A stretch of 5,786 nt of DNA from Actinomycetota bacterium (GTDB taxonomy: Bacteria > Actinomycetota > Actinomycetes > Nanopelagicales > Nanopelagicaceae), in NCBI GenBank assembly GCA_009699795.1, contig WLNK01000055.1, forward strand, positions 1 to 5,786. Direction: 5' to 3'. How positions within the stretch are numbered: position 1 is the first letter of the stretch; each line of letters opens with the position of its first letter. This document shows positions 1 to 5,186 of the stretch, one piece after another. Below the pieces are notes generated by a model. The model did no database searches. It worked only from the letters and a program-made list of their open reading frames with translations, and was not told where the DNA came from. Made by a program: the position numbers and the translations under genes.

Positions 1-524
1 ACAGACTCGAGAAACTTCAGTCCCTCTTTTCCTGTATTCATAATGTTGGTTTCATATCGATTTACTACTTCAAGATTTACGTTTATACCTTTGTCAGCCG
101 CATAATCAGAAAGTCTTTGTACTCCGGAAATTGAGTTGGCACGATTTTCAGGTGAAGCAGGGCCTGCATATCTTCCAAGGCTGCAGTAAACAACTCCACA
201 GACTTCAGTGGAACCTAGGGCATGCAACTTATCAATTACTTTTCGAAGGAGTTCGTCACCTTTTTTAACAATTGATGAATCTGTACTTGTGACATCAGTT
301 GCAGGGGAGAGGCCTAGTGAAGCGGTAGCAAATAAACCATATTCATCCAAGACATCTTTAGTCATAGCAACGTCAATGGAATCTGGATCAATCATCAACA
401 TTTCGATGTAGTCATATCCTGCACGCTTGGCACTTGATGCCGCTTTGCGTGCACTTGATTCAGACCAATCTCCGGCCCACACAAGTGCGTGGCCTCCAAA
501 TGAGAGCGCTTTGTTGTTAGGCAT
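1..524 (-). CDS. Ketose 3-epimerase-type sugar isomerase (D-tagatose/D-psicose 3-epimerase family), 3' end cut off by window
   Basis: Reading leftwards from the ATG at 524-522 gives 174 stop-free codons that run off the window, so only the N-terminal part is seen (the family is about 290 residues). The product resembles TIM-barrel D-tagatose/D-psicose (allulose) 3-epimerases of the xylose isomerase-like fold. It has GHALVWAGDW near the N-terminus, GYDYIEML at 36-43, GLSPATD at 71-77, GVVYCSLGRY at 110-119 and LEVVNRYETN at 151-160. In the family the Glu of the LEV-NR-E motif is the first divalent-metal ligand; here it is Glu152. The other ligands (Asp, His, Glu) would lie outside the window. 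A Shine-Dalgarno-like GAGGG sits about 9 bases before the ATG, and no nearby alternative start fits better. It is transcribed divergently from a zinc dehydrogenase/SDR pair, which supports a role in interconverting ketoses from polyol oxidation. The exact substrate is unknown; a broader sugar-phosphate isomerase/epimerase label is the cautious alternative. Confidence 0.85.
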   Translation of the reverse strand, partial: MPNNKALSFGGHALVWAGDWSESSARKAASSAKRAGYDYIEMLMIDPDSIDVAMTKDVLDEYGLFATASLGLSPATDVTSTDSSIVKKGDELLRKVIDKLHALGSTEVCGVVYCSLGRYAGPASPENRANSISGVQRLSDYAADKGINVNLEVVNRYETNIMNTGKEGLKFLES

Positions 525-532
525 TTTCTATT

Positions 533-538
533 CCCTCT
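533..538 (-). promoter_or_regulatory. Ribosome binding site of the epimerase gene
   Basis: On the minus strand the bases before the epimerase ATG read AGAGAGGGAATAGAAA. The purine-rich GAGG/AGGG core lies 8-9 bases from the ATG at 524, good spacing for a Shine-Dalgarno site. It fixes the start and contrasts with several neighbouring genes that have no such site. A possible -10 (TACGAT, 570-565 on the minus strand) lies further upstream but is weakly supported. Confidence 0.55.
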
Positions 539-574
539 CTTTAAAATTCACTAAATCTTTGATAATCGTAGGTC

Positions 575-603
575 TTCTCAATGAAAGGCACCAGCCCTAT
601 ACT
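575..603 (+). promoter_or_regulatory. Likely leaderless promoter of the dehydrogenase operon
   Basis: A -35-like TTCTCA (575-580, four of six consensus bases) is followed after 17 bases by a -10-like TATACT (598-603, five of six). Initiation 7-8 bases after the -10 would fall at or next to the ATG at 611, giving a leaderless mRNA. No Shine-Dalgarno site precedes that ATG. The upstream in-frame ATG at 581 would lie inside the promoter spacer. This is inferred from pattern and spacing only. Confidence 0.5.
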
Positions 604-610
604 CACATTT

Positions 611-1606
611 ATGAAAGCGGTTCTGCTCACTGCGGTTGGTAAATTAGAAGTTAAAGAGATTCCAACACCAACTCCCGGAAAAGATGAATTAGTCATCAAG
701 ATGTTGGCATGCGGAATTTGCGGAACTGATAGGCATATTCTTAAAGGCGAACATCCAGCAAAAATGCCATTAGTGCTCGGCCATGAATTTGGCGGTGAAG
801 TTACCGCGATTGGTGAAGGCGTAAATTTTAAAGTTGGAGATCTAGTTTCTGTAGATCCAAATATTGTTTGTGGAACTTGTGATCATTGCAAAGCTGGTCG
901 CACTGCGCACTGCCGAAATTTGGAAGCCCTTGGTGTGACTCTTAATGGTGGTTTTGCTGAATATGTCTTACTCCCTAAAACTCAGGCCTACTTAGTTCCA
1001 AAAAATGTAAACCCACTTCATTTAGGACTTGTTGAACCACTGGCCTGTTGCATTCGAGGAATGGATTTAGCAGAAATGAAGGGTGGTGAGCGAGTTGCCG
1101 TCCTCGGTGGCGGATCAATGGGAATGCTCGTTGTTCAACTAGCTAAGTTAGCCGGAGCCTCTGAAATCGTTTTAATTACGAGACAAAAAGCTAGGCGAGA
1201 TGTCGCAATGCTTTTAGGAGCCACCAGCACAATCGATCCAACGACCGAAGATGTAACTGCGATTCTTAAGGATATGGATGTTTCATTTGAGGTCGCTGGC
1301 GTAAGTGAAACTTTCCATCAGGCTTGTGCAATTACTAGATCTGGCGGAACGGTCCTAGTCCTAGGTGTGGCACCAAATCACGAGAAAGTACCTTTTAGTG
1401 TTTACGACTTAGTAATTCGCGGGCTGCGAATCATTGGGTCATATATAAATCCATTCACCCAAGCCAGGGCAGCCGAACTCATCGCAAGTGGGAAATTAAA
1501 TCTCGATCCAATTATTTCTCGCACAGTCTCTTTAGAGGAACTTCCCGCCGTACTTGCAGCAGACCCGGGACAAGGCGATATTAAATACATTGTGACAGGG
1601 GATTAG
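611..1606 (+). CDS. Zinc-dependent medium-chain dehydrogenase (sorbitol/threonine dehydrogenase-like)
   Basis: This 331-residue protein belongs to the zinc-containing medium-chain alcohol dehydrogenases. The catalytic zinc site is visible as Cys37 in CGICGTD and His58-Glu59 in GHEFGGEV, with Glu142 in VEPLACC as the likely further ligand. Four cysteines at 87, 90, 93 and 101 form the structural zinc lobe. The nucleotide fold shows GGGSMG at 166-171. The second strand of that fold ends in LITRQKARR, without the acidic residue usual for NAD, so NADP(H) use is possible but only inferred. The family oxidises secondary alcohols of polyols or amino acids, for example sorbitol to fructose; the substrate here is unassigned. 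I start it at ATG 611, because MKAVLLT is the usual family N-terminus and a -10 box sits just upstream. ATG 581 would add ten residues with no homology-like content. An SDR gene follows 3 bp later in the same operon, and a ketose epimerase is divergent. Confidence 0.88.
   Translation: MKAVLLTAVGKLEVKEIPTPTPGKDELVIKMLACGICGTDRHILKGEHPAKMPLVLGHEFGGEVTAIGEGVNFKVGDLVSVDPNIVCGTCDHCKAGRTAHCRNLEALGVTLNGGFAEYVLLPKTQAYLVPKNVNPLHLGLVEPLACCIRGMDLAEMKGGERVAVLGGGSMGMLVVQLAKLAGASEIVLITRQKARRDVAMLLGATSTIDPTTEDVTAILKDMDVSFEVAGVSETFHQACAITRSGGTVLVLGVAPNHEKVPFSVYDLVIRGLRIIGSYINPFTQARAAELIASGKLNLDPIISRTVSLEELPAVLAADPGQGDIKYIVTGD
1597..1602 (+). promoter_or_regulatory. Ribosome binding site deciding the SDR start
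   Basis: AGGGGA lies inside the last codons of the dehydrogenase gene. It is 7 bases from the ATG at 1610 but only 4 from the TTG at 1607, so it favours the ATG. Its position before the upstream stop codon suggests translational coupling of the two dehydrogenases. Confidence 0.5.
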
Positions 1607-1609
1607 TTG

Positions 1610-2425
1610 ATGTCACAAGATCCAGTATTGGCAGGTAAAAATGTTCTGGAGCGTTTTTCACTTAAAGGAAAAGTTGCCCTCGTAACGGGTGCGGGTCAAG
1701 GAATTGGCCGAGCCTTTGCGCATGCCTTAGCTGATGCTGGTGCAGATGTTGCCGTCGTGGATCTGAATTTAGAAAATGCAGTTTTGGTCTCTGAAGAAAT
1801 AATAAAACGAAATCCGAACACGAAGTCGATTGCTCTTAAAGTTGATGTCACAGATGAAGTTGAAGTCAACAAGATGGTTGAAGATGTGGTTAGTAAGCTC
1901 GGAGACCTAACCATTGCCTGCAATAACGCAGGAATTGCACAATGGATTGATAGCGAAGATATGCCTTACTCAGATTTTCAAAAGATGATGCGAGTGAATT
2001 TAGATTCAGTATTTCTCTGTGCGCAGGCTGAGGCACGGTACATGTTTAAAAAGGGATATGGAAAAATAATCAATACATCCTCACTTTCAGCACACATCAC
2101 CAACTTTCCTCAGAATCAATCTCATTACAATATTTCGAAAGCGGGAGTCTTGTCCCTAACTCGAAATCTAGGCGCCGAATGGGCCAATAGAGGTGTTCGA
2201 GTAAATTGCATTTCACCCGGATATACAAAAACTTCAATGGTCGAGGATTTGCTTGAAACTGAAGTGGGCAAGAAAATGTGGGCGGTATGGAAGACCCGAA
2301 TTCCTCAAGAAAAGATGGCCGAAGTTACAGATCTTCAAGGTGCCATTGTCTTTTTAGCTTCCTCTGTTTCGGATTACATGACTGGCGGCGATCTCATCGT
2401 CGATGGTGGTTATACGGCTTGGTAG
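1610..2425 (+). CDS. Short-chain dehydrogenase/reductase, polyol/ketose type
   Basis: A 271-residue classical SDR. From ATG 1610 it shows TGAGQGIG (26-33) for nucleotide binding, Asp51 at the end of the second strand (an NAD(H)-type residue), NNAG (105-108), Asn130, a serine cluster in NTSSLS (155-160) and the catalytic Tyr173-x3-Lys177 in YNISK. The N-terminal extension before the fold (VLERFSLKGKVALVTG), the insert before the Tyr (HITNFPQNQSHY) and the DGGYTAW C-terminus recall sorbose reductase, L-xylulose reductase and D-arabinitol or mannitol dehydrogenase relatives. I therefore infer a polyol/ketose substrate, but paralogues in this family vary widely. A TTG directly before the ATG could add one Met; the Shine-Dalgarno spacing favours the ATG. 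It is 3 bp downstream of the zinc dehydrogenase and surely co-transcribed with it. Length and motifs are complete, with no sign of decay. Confidence 0.88.
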   Translation: MSQDPVLAGKNVLERFSLKGKVALVTGAGQGIGRAFAHALADAGADVAVVDLNLENAVLVSEEIIKRNPNTKSIALKVDVTDEVEVNKMVEDVVSKLGDLTIACNNAGIAQWIDSEDMPYSDFQKMMRVNLDSVFLCAQAEARYMFKKGYGKIINTSSLSAHITNFPQNQSHYNISKAGVLSLTRNLGAEWANRGVRVNCISPGYTKTSMVEDLLETEVGKKMWAVWKTRIPQEKMAEVTDLQGAIVFLASSVSDYMTGGDLIVDGGYTAW

Positions 2426-2465
2426 TTAGAAAAAATCTTAAGTTTTATCATTTCGTTTCTTAGAT

Positions 2466-2471
2466 TATTCT
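2466..2471 (+). promoter_or_regulatory. Likely -10 element of a leaderless promoter (VOC gene)
   Basis: TATTCT ends 6 bases before the ATG at 2478, so the transcript would start at or beside the start codon. There is no Shine-Dalgarno-like sequence in between. No good -35 is seen 16-18 bases upstream, so the call rests on the -10 and its spacing. An alternative -10, TAGATT at 2461-2466, would give a leader of only a few bases. Confidence 0.4.
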
Positions 2472-2477
2472 TTCGGC

Positions 2478-2954
2478 ATGAAACTCACTACTTGTCTTTG
2501 GTTTAACGGCCGTGCTCGTGAAGCAGCTAATTTCTACACAAGTATTTTCCCGAATAGCTCTGTCGCCGATAATTGGATTGCGCCAACGGATACACCAGGC
2601 AACCTACAAGGCGAAGAAGTTGTCGTTAACTTTAAGATTTTTGGGCAATCTTTCATCGGATTAAACGGTGGCCCTCAGTTCCCACACAGTGAGGCAATTT
2701 CATTTCAGATTCCTTGTAAAGATCAAGCAGAAATTGATAAGTATTGGGAGCTCCTCATTGCAGATGGAGGGCAAGAGAGCCAATGCGGTTGGCTCAAGGA
2801 TAAATTTGGAGTCTCTTGGCAGGTCACCTCACCGGAGATGGGTAGCTATCTTGGCGGACCGGATGCAGAGGGGTCACAGCGCGCAACTCAGGCTATGTTG
2901 CAGATGCGCAAAATTGATCTAGCCGCGATGAAAAAGGCGTACTCAGGGAATTAA
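2478..2954 (+). CDS. PhnB-like VOC superfamily protein (3-demethylubiquinone methyltransferase-like fold domain)
   Basis: A complete 158-residue protein of the vicinal oxygen chelate fold, of the PhnB / 3-dmu-9_3-mt type (PF06983). Family hallmarks are LWFNGRAREAANFYTSIFPNS at the N-terminus (about residues 7-27), EEVVVNFKIFGQSFIGLNGGP in the middle (about 46-66), and an ISFQIPC strand followed by DKYWELLIADGGQESQCGWLKDKFGVSWQV (about 87-116). The C-terminus carries the usual AMLQMRKIDLAAMKKA helix. Despite the historic domain name, no methyltransferase activity is implied; the biochemical role of most members is unknown, and some relatives bind metals or antibiotics. Its mRNA is probably leaderless. 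It converges on the monooxygenase gene, and its TAA lies inside the left arm of an inverted repeat. It is separated from the sugar operon by 52 bases and probably has its own promoter. Confidence 0.9.
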   Translation: MKLTTCLWFNGRAREAANFYTSIFPNSSVADNWIAPTDTPGNLQGEEVVVNFKIFGQSFIGLNGGPQFPHSEAISFQIPCKDQAEIDKYWELLIADGGQESQCGWLKDKFGVSWQVTSPEMGSYLGGPDAEGSQRATQAMLQMRKIDLAAMKKAYSGN

Positions 2955-2988
2955 TTAAGTGGTCGTGACTGACTCAAACTTAATTAAT
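2950..2988. repeat. 11-bp perfect inverted repeat between convergent gene ends, possible bidirectional terminator
   Basis: ATTAATTAAGT (2950-2960) and ACTTAATTAAT (2978-2988) are perfect reverse complements around a 17-base loop. The VOC stop TAA (2952-2954) and the monooxygenase stop (2982-2980, minus strand) sit at mirror positions in the two arms. Each arm contains the 8-base palindrome TTAATTAA. A hairpin could end both transcripts. However, the stem is almost all A/T and no clear U-tract follows on either side, so it is not a textbook intrinsic terminator. Confidence 0.6.
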
Positions 2989-4335
2989 CTTTGAAAAATC
3001 CTTATACCGCTTAGCATTTCCGACAGGTGGCTTTCCAATATCAACGCCCGCTTGTTTCAGCTCTTTTTTTAGCTCGTCACGAAATGTGTGGAAATCAACT
3101 TCCATGGCGTGACGCTGTCCCGGCCCGAAATCAAAGTGCCTATTTTCTAGCTCATGGCTAATAGATTTCTCCATGTCTTTAGGACGTATGTATCTTCCAC
3201 GTATTTCAAGGCAAGCCAATTTTGCTTGGTAATCAGCCAGGGGCCAGATACAACCAATAGGTTGGAATAATCCTATGAAATAAAGATTCTTATATTTCTC
3301 GTGCATCATCTTTTTATAGAGCGGAATCTTTTCGAGATCTTTAAAGTTAATCAAACTTTCATCGAAGAATGGGAAGACAGTCCAATAGCCTGTCGCAGCA
3401 CAAATGATATCGAAATCCTTCTTTGTACCATCTGTAAACTCAACTGTTAGCCCATTCCAGGATTTAATAGATGGCATTGGCTTTACTCGTCCGTGTCTGA
3501 TGAATTCCATTAAATCTGAATTTAAAGTTGGGTGAGTATTCAGTGGAAGTGTTGTGTTCTCTGGAAGCCCATAACGACTATAAGGGCCTTGAATAAGTCG
3601 AACTAAGAACTTCAAGCCATATTGCCTTAATTTCCTTGGAAGCCATTTGCTCTTTGCGGCAAAAACGTCGCCAGGCTGTCCAAAAATAAACTTAGGGAAA
3701 AACCACTGCGGGCTACGCATAGACATGTGAACCGTCTTTGTCATTCGAGATGCCTCTACGGCAATGTCACAGGCAGAGTTACCTGCACCTATTACAAGTA
3801 CTTGCTTATTCCGCCAGCTTTCATCGACGCCTTTAAAATCGTGAGAGTGTAGAAATTTACCGGTGAATTCACCTGGATAGCTTGGATACTTTGGAACGTT
3901 GTGGTGCCCATTAGAAACCATCAAATAATCAAATTCTTCGGTTTTTTCAACTCCAGAGCTACCAATGACTGTTATTGACCAACTATTTGCACCCAAAGGT
4001 TTTGCATCGATGACTGTGTGATCGAATTTAACTTTCTCCAAAACACCGAAATGCTTCGCATAGGATTCGAAATAGTTCTGCAGTTGTACGTGGCTTGGAT
4101 AATCCGGAAAAGAACTTGGCATCGGAAAGTCTTCGAACTCTGACCACGTTTTAGAGCTAATTAAGAAAGTGTTTTCATAAACGCTCGAGTGACCAGTTTT
4201 TGAATTAAAGACCCAGTTCCCGCCGACTTTGTCATTTTTCTCAAAAACAACCACATCGAGGCCATATTGCATGCAGTTCTTAGCAGCCGTTATTCCACTT
4301 GGACCGGCTCCAATAACACATACCCGATTACCCAT
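2980..4335 (-). CDS. Flavin-containing monooxygenase (FMO-like, class B)
   Basis: A 451-residue flavoprotein monooxygenase. From ATG 4335 it has the FAD-binding GAGPSG at 9-14, KVGGNW shortly after, the FMO signature FTGKFLHSHDFK (157-168, pattern F-x-G-x3-H-S-x2-F-K), the NADPH-binding GAGNSACD (183-190) and ATGY (314-317). The C-terminus holds GQRHAMEVDFHTF. The FxGxxxHSxxFK form points to FMO rather than Baeyer-Villiger enzymes. Such enzymes oxygenate soft nucleophiles (amines, sulfides) or other small substrates; the substrate is not deducible here, and trimethylamine oxidation should not be assumed. A TTG at 4353 would add MSHNNS, but a CATAAT box 6 bases before ATG 4335 argues for the ATG as a leaderless start. 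The gene lies 27 bases after tRNA-Lys on the same strand, so read-through from the tRNA promoter is also possible. It converges on the VOC gene. Confidence 0.87.
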   Translation of the reverse strand: MGNRVCVIGAGPSGITAAKNCMQYGLDVVVFEKNDKVGGNWVFNSKTGHSSVYENTFLISSKTWSEFEDFPMPSSFPDYPSHVQLQNYFESYAKHFGVLEKVKFDHTVIDAKPLGANSWSITVIGSSGVEKTEEFDYLMVSNGHHNVPKYPSYPGEFTGKFLHSHDFKGVDESWRNKQVLVIGAGNSACDIAVEASRMTKTVHMSMRSPQWFFPKFIFGQPGDVFAAKSKWLPRKLRQYGLKFLVRLIQGPYSRYGLPENTTLPLNTHPTLNSDLMEFIRHGRVKPMPSIKSWNGLTVEFTDGTKKDFDIICAATGYWTVFPFFDESLINFKDLEKIPLYKKMMHEKYKNLYFIGLFQPIGCIWPLADYQAKLACLEIRGRYIRPKDMEKSISHELENRHFDFGPGQRHAMEVDFHTFRDELKKELKQAGVDIGKPPVGNAKRYKDFSKIN

Positions 4336-4341
4336 TGAATT

Positions 4342-4347
4342 ATTATG
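4342..4347 (-). promoter_or_regulatory. Likely -10 element of a leaderless promoter (monooxygenase)
   Basis: On the minus strand CATAAT (4347-4342) matches five of six bases of the -10 consensus and ends 6 bases before ATG 4335. No Shine-Dalgarno site is present. The place for a -35 falls in the tRNA-Lys acceptor end and does not match the consensus, so strength is doubtful. Confidence 0.4.
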
Positions 4348-4362
4348 GCTCAAATCGTTAAG

Positions 4363-4435
4363 TGGGTTGTGAGGGACTCGAACCCCCGACCCGGTGATTA
4401 AGAGTCACCTGCTCTACCAACTGAGCTAACAACCC
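4363..4435 (-). tRNA. trnK: tRNA-Lys (anticodon CUU)
   Basis: The minus strand folds as a complete cloverleaf. The 7-bp acceptor is GGGTTGT paired with ACAACCC. The D arm is GCTC-AGTTGGTA-GAGC. The anticodon arm is GGTGA-CTCTTAA-TCACC with CTT at 4402-4400. The T arm is GGGGG-TTCGAGT-CCCTC, with one G-U pair. The discriminator base is A, and the next genomic bases are CTT, so the 3' CCA is not encoded and must be added by nucleotidyltransferase. A 10-bp hairpin abuts its 5' end, and a monooxygenase gene follows 27 bases downstream on the same strand. Confidence 0.97.
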
Positions 4436-4459
4436 ATTCGAAATTCGGGATTTCGAATG
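4435..4459. repeat. Perfect 10-bp inverted repeat at the 5' end of tRNA-Lys
   Basis: CATTCGAAAT (4435-4444) and ATTTCGAATG (4450-4459) are exact reverse complements with a 5-base loop. The inner end overlaps the first base of the mature tRNA. On the minus strand it would form a strong hairpin in the tRNA precursor leader; as DNA it could be an operator in the divergent spacer. Its function is not known from the sequence. Confidence 0.75.
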
Positions 4460-4467
4460 CAGAGCAG

Positions 4468-4495
4468 ACCCTATCAGCGTTGCGGACTTTGTCTA
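4468..4495 (-). promoter_or_regulatory. Putative tRNA-Lys promoter
   Basis: On the minus strand TAGACA (4495-4490; five of six -35 bases) is followed after 16 bases by TAGGGT (4473-4468; a TANNNT -10). Initiation would fall near 4461, just before the hairpin that precedes the tRNA. The -35 overlaps that of the divergent nuclease promoter on the other strand. Pattern-based only. Confidence 0.4.
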
Positions 4496-4517
4496 AACAC
4501 CGCGCAAAGGGCACGAT
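4489..4517 (+). promoter_or_regulatory. Putative leaderless promoter of the HNH nuclease gene
   Basis: TTGTCT (4489-4494) and CACGAT (4512-4517) are separated by exactly 17 bases, and the -10 ends 6 bases before ATG 4524. Initiation would fall on or beside the A of the ATG. No Shine-Dalgarno site is seen. The -10 is weak except for the conserved A and final T. Confidence 0.4.
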
Positions 4518-4523
4518 TGAAGT

Positions 4524-5186
4524 ATGAGCCACTGGGAAAAGCGTTTCGTCGCAGTACTTGCGACCGGAATTCTTTTGCTGTCAGGGCCTGGAATGTCGAG
4601 CTTTGCTGCTGATTCGACGACTTCTATTTCGGCGGTAGATGTTTTATCTGGGCTTTCCGTCAAAGGTCGCGCGCCAAAGACTGGATATTCGCGAGACCAA
4701 TTTGGTCAGGCATGGGCAGATGTTGATCGCAATGGTTGCGATACCCGTAACGATATTTTGAAACGTGATCTAACGGATCTATTTTTCAAAGCCGGTACTC
4801 GCAATTGCTTGGTGTTATCGGGCACGCTAGTAGATAGGTATTCGGGAGAGACCATCAACTTCGTGCGCGGAAATGTAACCAGCATGGAAGTTCAGATTGA
4901 TCACGTGGTAGCTTTATCGAATGCGTGGCAGACCGGTGCTTTCAAGTTATCGGTGGCGCAGCGCACGGCACTCGCAAATGATCCGCTTAATTTATTTGCG
5001 GTGAAGGGGCAATTGAATTCGCAGAAGAGTGATGGAGATGCAGCTACGTGGCTTCCACCACTTAAGAGTTTTAGGTGTGCTTATGTTGCTCAGCAAATAG
5101 CGGTGAAAGCGAAGTACGGGCTTTGGGTTACGCCACCTGAAAAAGCGGCGATGGTTTCTATTTTGAGTAAGTGCGCGACTAAATAA
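4524..5186 (+). CDS. Secreted HNH endonuclease family protein (DUF1524-like)
   Basis: A 220-residue exported nuclease-like protein. A signal peptide is clear: positive start (MSHWEKR), hydrophobic core VAVLATGILLLSG, and a likely cleavage after SFA or FAA near residues 28-29. The mature part follows the actinobacterial secreted HNH family: GYSRDQFGQAW (54-64), NGCDTRNDILKRDL (70-83), VQIDHVVALSNAW (123-135) with Asp126-His127 as the catalytic core, LANDPLNL (150-157), NSQKSDGDAATWLPP (165-179) and RCAYVAQQIAVKAKYGLWVT (184-203). Four cysteines (72, 95, 185, 217) could form two disulfides, which suits an extracellular location. Roles of such proteins are probably nonspecific DNA degradation or nutrient scavenging, but a toxic role is possible; no immunity-like gene is adjacent. 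It is divergent from tRNA-Lys, and its stop abuts the pyrophosphatase stop. The motifs appear intact. Confidence 0.9.
   Translation: MSHWEKRFVAVLATGILLLSGPGMSSFAADSTTSISAVDVLSGLSVKGRAPKTGYSRDQFGQAWADVDRNGCDTRNDILKRDLTDLFFKAGTRNCLVLSGTLVDRYSGETINFVRGNVTSMEVQIDHVVALSNAWQTGAFKLSVAQRTALANDPLNLFAVKGQLNSQKSDGDAATWLPPLKSFRCAYVAQQIAVKAKYGLWVTPPEKAAMVSILSKCATK

Noticed and set aside
581..610. Upstream ATG start for the zinc dehydrogenase
   Set aside because: It adds MKGTSPILTF before the usual MKAVLL family start, has no good ribosome site, and lies in the spacer of the inferred promoter.
208..642. Two plus-strand open frames (208-411 and 427-642)
   Set aside because: The first lies antisense to the partial epimerase gene, whose translation has clear family motifs. 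The second overlaps the epimerase start, the divergent promoter region and the start of the zinc dehydrogenase. Neither translation has recognisable domains.
1402..1923. Minus-strand open frames at 1402-1590 and 1696-1923
   Set aside because: They are antisense shadows of the zinc dehydrogenase and SDR genes, with low-complexity Ser/Thr-rich translations and no own promoter or ribosome site.
2430..2446. AAAATCTTAAGTTTT near-palindrome after the SDR as a terminator
   Set aside because: The pairing centres on CTTAAG with no loop and no G/C-rich stem, so it cannot form a useful hairpin.
2278..2922. Plus-strand open frames at 2278-2463 and 2668-2922
   Set aside because: They are alternative frames of the SDR and VOC genes, which both have intact family motifs.
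2980..4335. Calling the monooxygenase a trimethylamine monooxygenase or a Baeyer-Villiger enzyme
   Set aside because: The signature is of the general FMO form, and the N-terminal part differs from the trimethylamine enzymes I recall. The substrate cannot be assigned by eye.
4363..4523. tRNA-Lys as an integration site for a mobile element
   Set aside because: No integrase, no repeated tRNA 3' fragment and no change in gene character were seen nearby. The palindrome is at the 5' end, not the usual 3' attachment end.
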